Source of the DNA: Megaustenia siamemsis
Lineage: Eukaryota > Mollusca > Gastropoda > Stylommatophora > Ariophantidae
DNA: 64,000 nucleotides
Reading direction: 5' to 3'
Assembly (NCBI GenBank): GCA_032433765.1
Contig: JAVIAB010000059.1
Location: 54,472,402 to 54,536,401 of the forward strand
The position numbers were made by a program, and so were the translations under genes. Shown in pieces: positions 54,028-64,000 of this stretch. How positions within the stretch are numbered: the stretch's first letter is position 1; the number at the start of each line of letters is the position of its first letter. The notes under the pieces were generated by a model. That model ran no database searches. It was not told the origin of the DNA and was given only the letters and a program-made list of their open reading frames with translations.

Positions 54028-54740
54028 GGGAACAATTCAGAACATAATTTTGGAACAGATCAGGGCATCAGCTGGAACAATTCAGGATATTAGTTTACAT
54101 TAATTCAGGACATTATTTGAGAACAATTCAGGATATTAGTTTACATTAATTCAGGACATTATTTGAGAACAATTCATGATATTAGTTTACATTAAATCAG
54201 GACATTATTTGAGAACAATTCAGGATATTAATTTACATTAATTCAGGACATTATTTGAGAACAATTCAGGATATTAGTTTACATTAATTCAGGACATTAT
54301 TTGAGAACAATTCAGGATATTAGTTTACATTAATTCAGGACATTATTTGAGAACAATTCATGATATTAGTTTACATTAAATCAGGACATTATTTGAGAAC
54401 AATTCAGGATATTAATTTACATTAATTCAGGACATTATTTGAGAACAATTCAGGATATTAGTTTACATTAATTCAGGACATTATTTGAGAACAATTCAGG
54501 ATATTAGTTTACATTAATTCAGGACATTATTTGAGAACAGTTCAGGATATTAGTTTACATTAATTCAGGACATTATTTGAGAACAATTCAGGATATTAGT
54601 TTACATTAATTCAGGACATTATTTGAGAACAATTCAAGATATTAGTTTACAATAATTCAGGACATTATTTGAGAACAATTCAGGATATTAGTTTACAATA
54701 ATTCAGGACATTATTTGAGAACAATTCAGGACATACTTTT
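54028..54740. repeat. 46-bp tandem array (about 15 copies)
   Basis: Unit contains CAGGACATTATTTGAGAACA then ATTCAGGATATTAGTTTACA; a higher-order pattern (AATTCATGAT followed by TTAAATCAGG) recurs twice at about 54170 and 54360. Confidence 0.97.
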
Positions 54741-55400
54741 TGAACAATTCATTACATTAGTTGAGAGCACTTGACTCCAATATACAAAGAGAGCCGCTTT
54801 CTTCTCTACCATTGATGTATCACGTATCTGGCACTTTAATCGCGGCGTATGCAACCACCACACTGTGTGGAGATTGGAGTCTTGATACGGAGCACATTCA
54901 TGTAATCGCTGAGCGTTCTGGAATTTGGTGGGACCGTCCACTTGATTTACTTCAAGCTTGGGGATATTGCAAGTCTTAAATTACAACAAGCAAGTCTGAT
55001 CTGATAACACAATGCCCGCGATTCTAAAGTGATTGACAGAAATAATTCGCGTTGACGTTGATTTTATGTTTCAGGAAAATACACTGTTTGTCGTCTTCAT
55101 GAGTCAATATTTATATATTTTATAAACCGTACCGTTTGCTTCTAAAAATACGAGACTTTCTTTCCGTTATTGGTTCGAAGAATATGTTTGTTATTTATGC
55201 TTGTTATATTTCCTTGTCATTACATAATATAAGAAAATATTTAAAGTATTGTTTTCTTTACAAAATGTGTTGACGCACAATTCTATGTATGTGTACAAGT
55301 ATGGCTACTTTACTTGTAATGTTTGAGTCTGACTGAACAATCCAAATCGGTTCATTTGGAGATAGAGCGATGTGGTTGGCTTGTAACTGATGCACTTCTA
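54741..55400. other. unique DNA between two arrays
   Basis: Open frames of about 70 codons on both strands at 54726-54979, not recognised. The rest is AT-rich. Confidence 0.35.
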
Positions 55401-55404
55401 ATGA

Positions 55405-57327
55405 AGACTTTCGAAACTAACTAGAGAGAAACTCTAGGAGGAAGGGGGGAGGTTGAAACTAACTAGAGAGAAACTCTAGGAGGAAGGGGGGAGGTTGAAA
55501 CTAACTAGAGAGAAACTCTAGGAGGAAGGGGGGAGGTTGAAACTAACTAGAGAGAAACTCTAGGAGGAAGGGGGGAGGTTGAAACTAACTAGAGAGAAAC
55601 TCTAGGAGGAAGGGGGAGGTTGAAACTAACTAGAGAGAAACTCTAGGAGGAAGGGAGGAGGTTGAAACTAACTAGAGAGAAACTCTAGGAGGAAGGGGGG
55701 AGGTTGAAACTAACTAGAGAGAAACTCTAGGAGGAAGGGGGGAGGTTGAAACTAACTAGAGAGAAACTCTGGGAGGAAGGGGGGAGGTTGAAACTAACTA
55801 GAGAGAAACTCTAGGAGGAAGGGGGAGGTTGAAACTAACTAGAGAGAAACTCTGGGAGGAAGGGGGGAGGTTGAAACTAACTAGAGAGAAACTCTAGGAG
55901 GAAGGGGGGAGGTTGAAACTAACTAGAGAGAAACTCTAGGAGGAAGGGGAGAGGTTGAAACTAACTAGAGAGAAACTCTAGGAGGAAGGGGGGAGGTTGA
56001 AACTAACTAGAGAGAAACTCTAGGAGGAAGGGGAGAGGTTGAAACTAACTAGAGAGAAACTCTAGGAGGAAGGGAGGAGGTTGAAACTAACTAGAGAGAA
56101 ACTCTAGGGGGAAGGGGGAGGTTGAAACTAACTAGAGAGAAACTCTAGGAGGAAGGGGGGAGGTTGAAACTAACTAGAGAGAAACTCTAGGAGGAAGGGG
56201 GGAGGTTGAAACTAACTAGAGAGAAACTCTAGGAGGAAGGGGGAGGTTGAAACTAACTAGAGAGAAACTCTAGGAGGAAGGGGGAGGTTGAAACTAACTA
56301 GAGAGAAACTCTGGAGGAAGGGGGGAGGTTGAAACTAACTAGAGAGAAACTCTAGGAGGAAGGGGGAGGTTGAAACTAACTAGAGAGAAACTCTGGGAGG
56401 AAGGGGGGAGGTTGAAACTAACTAGAGAGAAACTCTAGGAGGAAGGGGGAGGTTGAAACTAACTAGAGAGAAACTCTAGGAGGAAGGGGGAGGTTGAAAC
56501 TAACTAGAGAGAAACTCTGGGAGGAAGGGGGGAGGTTGAAACTAACTAGAGAGAAACTCTAGGAGGAAGGGGGAGGTTGAAACTAACTAGAGAGAAACTC
56601 TGGGAGGAAGGGGGGGAGGTTGAAACTAACTAGAGAGAAACTCTAGGAGGAAGGGGGAGGTTGAAACTAACTAGAGAGAAACTCTGGGAGGAAGGGGGGA
56701 GGTTGAAACTAACTAGAGAGAAACTCTAGGAGGAAGGGGGGAGGTTGAAACTAACTAGAGAGAAACTCTAGGAGGAAGGGGGAGGTTGAAACTAACTAGA
56801 GAGAAACTCTAGGAGGAAGGGGGGAGGTTGAAACTAACTAGAGAAAAACTCTAGGGGGAAGTGGGGAGGTTGAAACTAACTACAGAGAAACTCTAGGGGG
56901 AAGTGGGGAGGTTGAAACTAACTAGAGAGAAACTCTAGGAGGAAGGGGGAGGTTGAAACTAACTAGAGAGAAACTCTGGGAGGAAGGGGGGAGGTTGAAA
57001 CTAACTAGAGAGAAACTCTAGGAGGAAGGGGGAGGTTGAAACTAACTAGAGAGAAACTCTAGGAGGAAGGGGGAGGTTGAAACTAACTAGAGAGAAACTC
57101 TGGGAGGAAGGGGGGAGGTTGTAACTAACTAGAGAGAAACTCTGGGAGGAAGGGGGAGGTTGAAACTAACTAGAGAGAAACTCTGGGAGGAAGGGGGGAG
57201 GTTGAAACTAACTAGAGAGAAACTCTAGGAGGAAGGGGGAGGTTGAAACTAACTAGAGAGAAACTCTGGGAGGAAGGGGGAGGTTGAAACTAACTAGAGA
57301 GAAACTCTAGGAGGAAGGGGGGAGGTT
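55405..57327. repeat. 41-42-bp G-rich tandem array (about 46 copies)
   Basis: Unit GAAACTAACTAGAGAGAAAC then TCTAGGAGGAAGGGGGGAGG. The plus strand is strongly purine/G-rich; length of the G run varies (5-7), giving 41/42/43-bp units. CTAGG and CTGGG variants alternate in runs. Confidence 0.98.
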
Positions 57328-57392
57328 GGGTAGTATAGAGGTAAGATGCCAAAGCCCGCCACTGGCGCTCGAATTGTTTCAAAAATAGGAAA

Positions 57393-57482
57393 CACTAACC
57401 CGTCGTCCCTTCATGACGTCACTAACCCGTCGTCCCTTCATGACGTCACTAACCCGTCGTCCCTCTATGACGTCACTAACCC
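57393..57482. repeat. 27-bp tandem repeat, 3 copies
   Basis: ACTAACCCGTCGTCCCTTCA plus TGACGTC; contains a CRE-like TGACGTCA at each junction. Confidence 0.93.
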
Positions 57483-57494
57483 GCTGATCTCTTT

Positions 57495-57600
57495 GCTAGT
57501 GAGAGTCGATGTCTAACCCTCTCGGATAACGGCAATAAACAGGATGTTATGTGTACACTCGAGCACATTAAAGATCCCTTGGGACTTAAACTTGAACAGA
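57495..57600 (+). repeat. SINE-tail-like repeat, second copy
   Basis: CTCTCGGATAACGGCAATAA then TTAAAGATCCC, as at 7310-7360 in reverse context. Confidence 0.5.
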
Positions 57601-57697
57601 GTAGGCCACTATCCTTGAAAAGAGTAGGCTACTATCCTTGAAAAGAGTAGGACACTATCCTTGAAAAGAGTAGGACACTATCCTTGAAAAGAGTTAT
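57590..57697. repeat. 23-bp tandem repeat, 4-5 copies
   Basis: Unit AGAGTAGGACACTATCCTTG plus AAA. Confidence 0.93.
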
Positions 57698-57699
57698 GG

Positions 57700-58000
57700 C
57701 CGCTATCCGGACAAAATTGTCAACAAAAACCTGTCCATACCGTTGATCCCAGGCCGTACTACGGAGTGCGTGCACATTGGTGAGGGTTCTCCTAGGATTT
57801 GCTCGAGATCCTCGAAGGTTATTGGAGAAACTATGGATTCGTTATAGTGGGCAGTGAAGTGTTTAGGAGAGAAAATTTAGACTCTCGTGTCTGACGATCT
57901 TTGTCATTAAGAGTTAGACCTCGTAGAGGACATGAATTGTGTCTCACCAGGCATCTCTATTCTGAGCGAGTCGCTACTGTTGGTTATGTTTCAAGGTAAT
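57700..58000. other. unassigned DNA
   Basis: No gene or repeat assigned. Confidence 0.3.
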
Positions 58001-58001
58001 C

Positions 58002-58540
58002 ACTAGTTAAACAAACTCAACAGCTCAGGCACAAAATACAACATGAAAATCAACATCAACAAAACAGAAGTCATGAATGTCGCCAAAAATAAACAGAACA
58101 TCAACATAACTATAGAAGGCAGGCAACTATAACAAGTAGATAAATTCAAATGCCTAGGAAGTTTAGTGACAAACGATAATTCTCAAACAGCAGAGATAGA
58201 ATCAAGATGCAACAAAGCTTGTCAAATCATAGGACAGTTATCATCACTATTGTCCAACAAGGAAATAACTCTGGAGGCAAAATGAGCACTATACAATACA
58301 ATCTTCATCCCAACGTTGTGCTACCAATGCCAGACCTGGACCCTAGATGCAAGAACAATAAGAAAAATAACCTCTACAGAGATGAAATGTGTTAGACGAA
58401 TGACAGGAAACAGTCTGAGAGACAAGATCAGAAAAGAAGAACTGAGAAAAAAGCTAGGAATAGCCCCCGCCATAGAATATATAAGGAAACAACAGATAAA
58501 ATGGTTTGGTCATGTGGCAAGGCAGAAATCATCACATGGC
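58002..58540 (+). mobile_element. LINE family E fragment
   Basis: ACAGAAGTCATGAATGTCGC (TEVMNVA), then AGGAAGTTTAGTGACAAACG, VRRMTGNSLRDKIRKEELRK and IKWFGHVARQ, ending abruptly without the 3' tail. Sense on plus; two frame breaks. Confidence 0.88.
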
Positions 58541-58544
58541 CAAC

Positions 58545-59105
58545 ACATGATCACCTTCTTCTCTTAGTTATAGATGCAATTGTTGGGTGCTTTGTTACTT
58601 CTCTTATTCATGCACTAGTCTTGAACTCATCCCATGGTATACCAAGTATGGTTTATTAGAGGTTGGAGAGCAACAATCAGTGGACGAACAGTTTAATTAC
58701 TGCTGGAACGGGCGGCAGAGCGGATATGGGAATGCTTCGATTGCGATGACGCTAATCCAAACTAATGACTTTTCGAGATTGGGAAACAGAATATTAATAA
58801 ATAATAAATACATTGTGTTTTGCTTGGAATCTCAAGTCAGGTACAATCTGATCATAACGGTGCTGCAGACAGGCCCTATCCAATGCTTGGCAGCGGGTAC
58901 CATGGGCATACCAAGAGTTTGTACAAACAACGATCTACGGGAAATAGATCTATAATTTACGTTAAATGCTAAATTCGAATGAGGCTCAGAGGATGTCCGA
59001 AGTACTGTAATATTGAATTCTACTTATACCGATATATATTACGAAGAGCTGTGTAGGAATTAAGAACATCGCTATTACACATAATTTATATAAATAATTT
59101 TATTA
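58545..59105. other. unassigned DNA with a 122-codon open frame
   Basis: 58587-58955 is open on plus (SYSCTSLELIPWYTKYG...). I do not recognise it and see no exon borders. The start resembles a LINE family D word (CATCCCATGGTATACCAAGT). Treat as non-coding unless transcribed. Confidence 0.3.
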
Positions 59106-59120
59106 AGTCAATGAGTTGTA

Positions 59121-59409
59121 GAGAAAAAAAAGCTAGGAATAGTCACCGCCACAGAATATACAAAGAAACAACAGATAAATTGATTGGGCCACGTGACAAG
59201 GCAGTGTGATCAAAACACAACACAACGAGTCCTCAATAAACGTTACGATAAAACCAGACACAAGGGTCGACCACGACAAAGATGGATTGATGGAATATTA
59301 GAAGTACTCGGAAACATAACAGCAGCAGAAGCGAACAGAAGAGCAAAAGACCGCAAATTATATCTCCCCTCGACGCTGAAAGGCAAATGTGGAAGGGAAG
59401 AAGAAGAAG
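59121..59409 (+). mobile_element. LINE family E, 289-bp 5'-truncated insertion
   Basis: AAAAAAGCTAGGAATAGTC to (GAA)n. Frame 59184-59414 keeps QCDQNTTQRVLNKRYDKTRH and RPRQRWIDGILE. Flanked by 11-bp duplications AATGAGTTGTA at 59110-59120 and 59410-59420. Confidence 0.93.
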
Positions 59410-59621
59410 AATGAGTTGTAATCATATTGTGAGCATATAGTCAAGATAAGAACGGAATATAAGACAGACACCAGAACTATTGACAGGTAAGTATCTATGG
59501 ATGGAATTGCACAACGTCGCTATAAATGACAGATCACAACAATTGATGTGACATCTTAATATCTCTGCCCCCGACAAAGATTAATAAAAACGTGATATTT
59601 ACTTAACGGTAACGTTTCTTT

Positions 59622-59875
59622 GGGAGCCGCGATAGCTCAGTGGTTAGTGAACTGGACTACAAAGGACAAGAGGTAGGGTTCGATCCCAACCGACGGCTTC
59701 CGGTTCACCCAGCCTTTAATGGGTACCGGATTTTTTTTTCTGGGAAAGTAAAGCGGCACGGGCGTAATACCGACCACATAACCCCAAAAAATCATGTGCC
59801 GAAGGTCTGTAAAATTTATGGTCACTAACATCGTATTTCCTATACGCCACTTGGTGTGACGGGGGTACTTTACTT
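59622..59875 (+). mobile_element. SINE family 1, copy 8
   Basis: Near-consensus GGGAGCCGCGATAGCTCAG to GGGGGTACTTTACTTT; box B GGTTCGATCCC. Possible short duplication (ACGTTTC) on both sides. Confidence 0.92.
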
Positions 59876-59879
59876 TTTT

Positions 59880-60580
59880 TTTTACTACGTTTCACTATTT
59901 AAACTAATCTTCTGACTTCACTTTAGTGTTATCATCGACCCCACTATAAATACACTCAAAACATAAAGTCATTAAATACTACAAAAGCGGCACATAAACG
60001 TATTTTGTTCAGTGACCATGACTATGCTAGAACATTAGTCGTTAACACTAAAACTGTGTCTCTGACAGGACAATCTCAGCGGAGAGCACAAACTCCGTAG
60101 CGCTGGCAAATTCTATCCAGAGCAATTAAAAAAAAAATAGTCTGTTCATTATTATGAGGATGGTAGAAAGGGTTCTACTTGTAATTGTTTTTTATAAGGT
60201 TCAGATTGAGGAATGCATTATGCACTACTCGGACCCATGTTTCAAACGTCGAGACTTTCTTTACGTGCGCTAATTAAATACGAGACCTCCATTTTTGCCG
60301 TTTGCCCAATTAGACTGGGTGCTTAGTGATCACGTCTACCCTAAGATCAGAAATCACTAGGAAAACGAAAAACCTGATCTCTCCAAATGTGGAACGAACC
60401 AGGTATTTCATGATACCTCAGGTATTATAGCCAGTACCTTAGGTGGGGACGGACACCTACAGCGCGCCCCCAAAACAAACTCTAGATGATAAAAGCAACA
60501 TTAGCCGCATGCTACAATGTCACCAAAATGAAATCTAAATTACAACAACGCGAACACATTAAATTATAATAATTAACACA
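59880..60580. other. unassigned DNA
   Basis: Contains a small inverted element around 60405-60445 (GGTATTTCATGATACC). No gene recognised. Confidence 0.35.
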
Positions 60581-60584
60581 AAAA

Positions 60585-60925
60585 CAAAGCGAAGCCTTTG
60601 AAAGAATAGGTAAAATTTGGTGGAATGAAAGAAAATAAACGATTAATTCTTAAAACAACTAAAAATGAAAAGAGAACTACTAAACACAATTCAAACAAGA
60701 CAAATGTGATTTTTTGGGCCATGTTAAAAAACACAACAGCCTACTAAAAGTAATATTGGAAGGGAAAATACAAGGTAAAAGAGGCAGATCAAGGCAAACA
60801 TGGACATGTAACATTAGAAGATGGACAAGTCAGCCTATGACAACCTGTACTATCAAAGCAGGAGACAAGAGTGGAATGGCGGTCCATGGTAGCCAACCTT
60901 CAATGCGGAGACGGCACTTAATGAT
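60585..60925 (+). mobile_element. LINE family A 3' end
   Basis: GAAGCCTTTGAAAGAATAGG to GGAGACGGCACTTAATGATG; frame 60714-60968 keeps ILEGKIQGKRGRSR. An internal gap removes the RIGRIGW segment start. Confidence 0.87.
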
Positions 60926-60929
60926 GATG

Positions 60930-61690
60930 AACATAATTTTAAAAAATAAACTAGCCAACAAAATGTAATACTGCCTAGCAAGTGTCAACAATTACAAACA
61001 ACCAACAACTACAATTTTCTAGTTGTGTTGGCGTTTCTAGTTAAGTGCATGATCCTATGTGCTGCTGTATACGATAAAAATACGAACCATACCTTACAAC
61101 ACATGGCGACAATAGAAACCAAGGTCCCGCGCCTACAAATAGATCAAGTATTCAAATCACCCTCCAAAGTTGTTGACGTTAATGACACGACACGCAGGAG
61201 AAGTCTTCAACAAAATTCATTCCTTTATCTATTGACTATTTTTGGGGCCAATCATTTCTGCCCTTCACACTTCCTGGCTCTTGTTCATTCTTGCGACCTT
61301 CAGTCTATTCTTTATGACGATTATTGGGTCGCTTGTCTTTGGTATCTAGGCTAATCGATTTCAGCAGCGGTTCCAAAGTAGGTAATAACGGCTCCTTTTG
61401 TGCGCGTGGATAGTAAGTAGGGTCATGAAGAATTATAAGCAAGGAAGCATGATTAAAATCAAAAGGGCGTAGAAAGAAAACGCGGGTTACCACTTCCTGC
61501 GTGAAAGGTACAGTATGGTCAGTATTTTGGAACAGAATCGAACATATTGTGTCACCCATGCCCAGCAGATCATTTCTAATTTTCTAAACTTTTTCCTTTG
61601 TTGTGTTTCATGACCTTTCCTTGTACTTTATGTAAAAACGAGAAGAATATTTAAATATTTACGTAGGTCAACATACAAACGATTGCTCCT
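60930..61690. other. unassigned DNA
   Basis: Open frame of 109 codons at 61025-61354 on plus, unrecognised, with no splice borders that convinced me. Confidence 0.3.
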
Positions 61691-61693
61691 GGA

Positions 61694-62060
61694 GGCCTCG
61701 ATAGCCTAGTTGAGAAAACCATCCGACTGGGCTATCGACGTTCTGACCACCCGTGTTTGATCACCGCTGGAAGCGGTGTCAGTTGTTCTAGTTACACACA
61801 CACACGCACGCACACACACACACACGCACACGCACGCACACACACACACACACAAAACTACCCAGCCGCAGGCAGAAATGGGTACCAGGGTATTACTCTG
61901 GCAAGGTGAGGAATGCCGTCTCGCACCGTGAGTTTCGAAACCGTGATTTGCTTGAAACGGCACTATCCAGAAGTCTCCGAACACTTCTGGATAGGCAGCC
62001 GAGCACATTAGGGTGAAAACTCGCGTGCTATGATGCCGGTTCAAGTCTCGTACTTTACCT
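61694..62060 (+). mobile_element. SINE family 2, copy 2, with (CA)n
   Basis: Head GGAGGCCTCGATAGCCTAG, box B GTGTTTGATCACC, a (CA)n tract at 61794-61853, then a body with GAAATGGGTACCAGGG and GCCGGTTCAAGTCTCG. Longer than the 24058 copy. Confidence 0.75.
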
Positions 62061-62063
62061 TTA

Positions 62064-62270
62064 TCTTTACAAACGACAACAGAGCTATCTAAATAAAAAT
62101 CAAAACAGAAGGGTAACACTTAAAACTGTACGATAATTGGGACACAGCATTGATTGCTAGAGCTCTTTCAACATAAACTAAAACACCGCACACAACGATA
62201 TCATGGATAAGGGTAACACGAATTAGAGATATTAAATCAACCGACAATACAAGATGACGCTTTGGCACAT
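62064..62270. other. unassigned DNA
   Basis: Nothing recognised. Confidence 0.3.
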
Positions 62271-62286
62271 TGGTAATATCAACATT

Positions 62287-62463
62287 TCCAAGTCTTAAAT
62301 GGGTAACGGACTTTTTTCTGGGAAAGTTAAAGCGGCAGGGGCGTAATACCGACCACATTACTCAAAAAATCATGTGCTGAAGGTCTGTAAAAATGATCGT
62401 CACTAACAGCATATTCCTTAAACACCATTTGGTGTGATGGGGTACTTTGCTTTTATTTTACTT
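62287..62463 (+). mobile_element. SINE family 1, copy 9, lacking its tRNA head
   Basis: Starts in the body (TTAAATGGGTAACGGAC) and runs to the tail, flanked by ATCAACATT-containing duplications at 62275-62286 and 62464-62475. So it appears to be a true 5'-truncated insertion. Confidence 0.88.
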
Positions 62464-62475
62464 ATTATCAACATT

Positions 62476-62880
62476 CGTATATCTACTCAGTAAAACAAAG
62501 ATTCCAAATGCAGAAATAGATTGTTAACAAAAACAAGCCATTGAGCTATTATAAAATACTAGGCATTTCTCTTAAGGAGACACCATCACAAAAGAAGGTC
62601 ATAAAATTATAATCAATAACATAGGCCCGCACGCAGAGATGCATGTTAGAAAAGCTAAATGATGTTGTTTCGAACGTGTCACGTGATATAATAATGCAAA
62701 CATCGATTGTAGAAGCAGATGTTTGAACATTAAACTTTGGTTTTCTGACAGTAGAGAACATATATAAACGTGGTCAAGGTTGAATAGTCAAACATTCATT
62801 CATGATTACAGCCTGTCAGTGACAAACATGGTGACACCGATTTATCAAATTCACGAAATTTTTATTCAAATTCAAGCAGA
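62476..62880. other. unassigned DNA
   Basis: No gene or repeat assigned. Confidence 0.3.
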
Positions 62881-62881
62881 C

Positions 62882-63330
62882 GCTATGGTTAGTCGAAGGC
62901 CCCGGTATCACTGCAAACGAATGGAAATCCATAATTACTCAACCACCCATGCCAGTGGAAACATCCGAATTAAAACTAATCGCAATGAAGGATTCAAACA
63001 AAGTAGGGCAGCTGTAATCCCCATCATAGCAGGTACAGCACACGCCAAAAGACAGAGGGCCTAGCGGCACTGAAAGTGAATGCGACTGAACTATCCTTCA
63101 TCATACGATATCATCATTCATCTTAAGCAATTGGAATATCGAAACACAATCTGGATGAAAAACACAGCTCACAGTGTGCACAGAGCACTAAACTCGGTAG
63201 CTCCGGCAGCAAGCCGGACATGGAATATGAGGAAACTGCAACAAGGAAAAATTTTCAGACTGAGCCTCAATGGTTGCTGCCGCCTATCCACCACATTGAC
63301 CGGAAATCCAAGCAGACCTTTAAAAGCGAA
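62882..63330 (+). repeat. dispersed repeat R5, copy 3, longest
   Basis: GGTTAGTCGAAGGCCCCGGT to CACATTGACCGGAAATCCAA. Frames 62780-63064 and 63080-63355 are partly open and read HSVHRALNSVAPAASRTWNM; function unknown. It could be the relic of a coding element. Confidence 0.82.
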
Positions 63331-63434
63331 CAGTGACAAAATAAATATGTGTTAAGCATTGTTGCATATATTTATTAGCGCACACATGCGAATTAATACA
63401 CCCCCCCCCAGTTCAGCACAATGTATTTAATACG

Positions 63435-63555
63435 TACGACTATCCCACCCATAACGGTTCACGTAGGCGATCGTGTCCTTCTATAATCTTCTTTCCACAG
63501 TGTATCTTATCAATTCTGTTGTTGACTGGTTTTCCTTGCCATGACACTAAGTTAA
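63435..63555 (-). mobile_element. LINE family C 3' end fragment
   Basis: ACGTAGGCGATCGTGTCCTT and ATCAATTCTGTTGTTGACTG match 42030-42120. Confidence 0.78.
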
Positions 63556-63559
63556 CTAA

Positions 63560-63850
63560 AGCTCGTTTCAAATCACGTGCCCAACTTCAAAACGTTATTA
63601 CTCAGTAACCGTTTGTTAAAAACTGTTGAAATTTTCCAAATGTTATTAGAATGCAAAAGACCCTTTAAATGTATATTTAACAAATATCTTGCAGCTGCAG
63701 TTTTCTTAAAGCGGCGAATTTCTTTGATCTTTGTCAAAATTGTAAATTGTTAACCCCTAAACAATAGAAATTACCGTAGTTGCTGGTCTATGATTAATTT
63801 TCACTAGGTAAAGGCGTGGCCGTAATGGGGAAATAACTGAATATAAAACA
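63560..63850. mobile_element. relic related to the TA-flanked DNA transposon
   Basis: TTTTCTTAAAGCGGCGAATT then TCTTTGATCTTTG matches, in reverse complement, 52584-52615 of the coding element. The downstream AAAGGCGTGGCCGTAA parallels its AGGCGTGTCCATAA. Inverted ends were not found. Confidence 0.65.
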
Positions 63851-64000
63851 CCAGGAGAATTATTGTCTTCTCAGTTCGAGGACGGACGATAATATCAAGG
63901 TATACCTGTATGTCCAATTTTCATAGTTGTGTGGTCCTGATAAGGACCGTTTGTTGAACTAGTTTAAGGTAATATAGGGGCCAACATTGTGGGGGCTATA
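63851..64000. other. right edge, unassigned
   Basis: No feature recognised. Confidence 0.3.

Noticed and set aside
54028..54740. CRISPR-like array
   Set aside because: No spacers; units are contiguous and the DNA is animal nuclear.
57393..57482. CRE-type regulatory cluster (TGACGTCA x3)
   Set aside because: The sites are the junctions of a 27-bp tandem repeat and no promoter or gene lies beside them.
61025..61354. 109-codon frame as a host gene
   Set aside because: No recognised domain, no convincing splice borders and no codon bias I could judge by eye.

Overview
The window is animal nuclear DNA: AT-rich, with short exons inside long introns and a very high load of retroelement, SINE and minisatellite sequence. 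There is no prokaryotic organisation. The repeat types (tRNA-headed SINEs, I-clade LINE with RNase H, Penelope-like element, EGF plus fucolectin-type gene remnant) suggest a lophotrochozoan, most likely a mollusc and perhaps a gastropod. That placement is inference; no species marker was seen.

The one host gene I can support lies on the minus strand. Fifteen phase-compatible exons between 41847 and 2062 (about 2.1 kb of coding sequence, about 706 codons) encode part of a long coiled-coil protein. I identify it as centriolin (CNTRL) from remembered similarity to the second half of vertebrate centriolin: a conserved CNVPEHH motif followed by blocks of coiled coil in the same order. The N-terminal exons lie upstream, outside or undetected. 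The 3' end runs off the left edge of the window. Introns of 0.2 to 9 kb are filled with insertions.

Regions. 0-11 kb: last exons seen, a 26-bp array, a nearly complete RTE-like LINE (4468-6674) and a 33-bp array (7435-8720). 10-28 kb: densely packed exons with fragments of at least three LINE families on both strands, SINEs, and a 148-bp triplication. 28-42 kb: a Penelope-like fragment with a GIY-YIG domain (31.4-32.0 kb), an internally deleted LINE (32.6-33.4 kb), a broken EGF/F5-8C-type gene (35.6-37.15 kb) and the first visible centriolin exons. 42-64 kb: no host exon was recognised. This part is LINE fragments, minisatellites (37-, 30-, 46- and 42-bp units) and a family of TA-flanked DNA transposons: a coding element at 50364-52753 with a D-D-E triad whose last spacing is 83 residues, a 993-bp non-autonomous relative at 46195-47187, and a relic near 63.6 kb.

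Many insertions keep 10-13 bp target-site duplications, and several are nested in one another, so a relative order of insertions can be read directly. LINE family letters A-G used here are local labels. Coordinates of decayed repeats are approximate.
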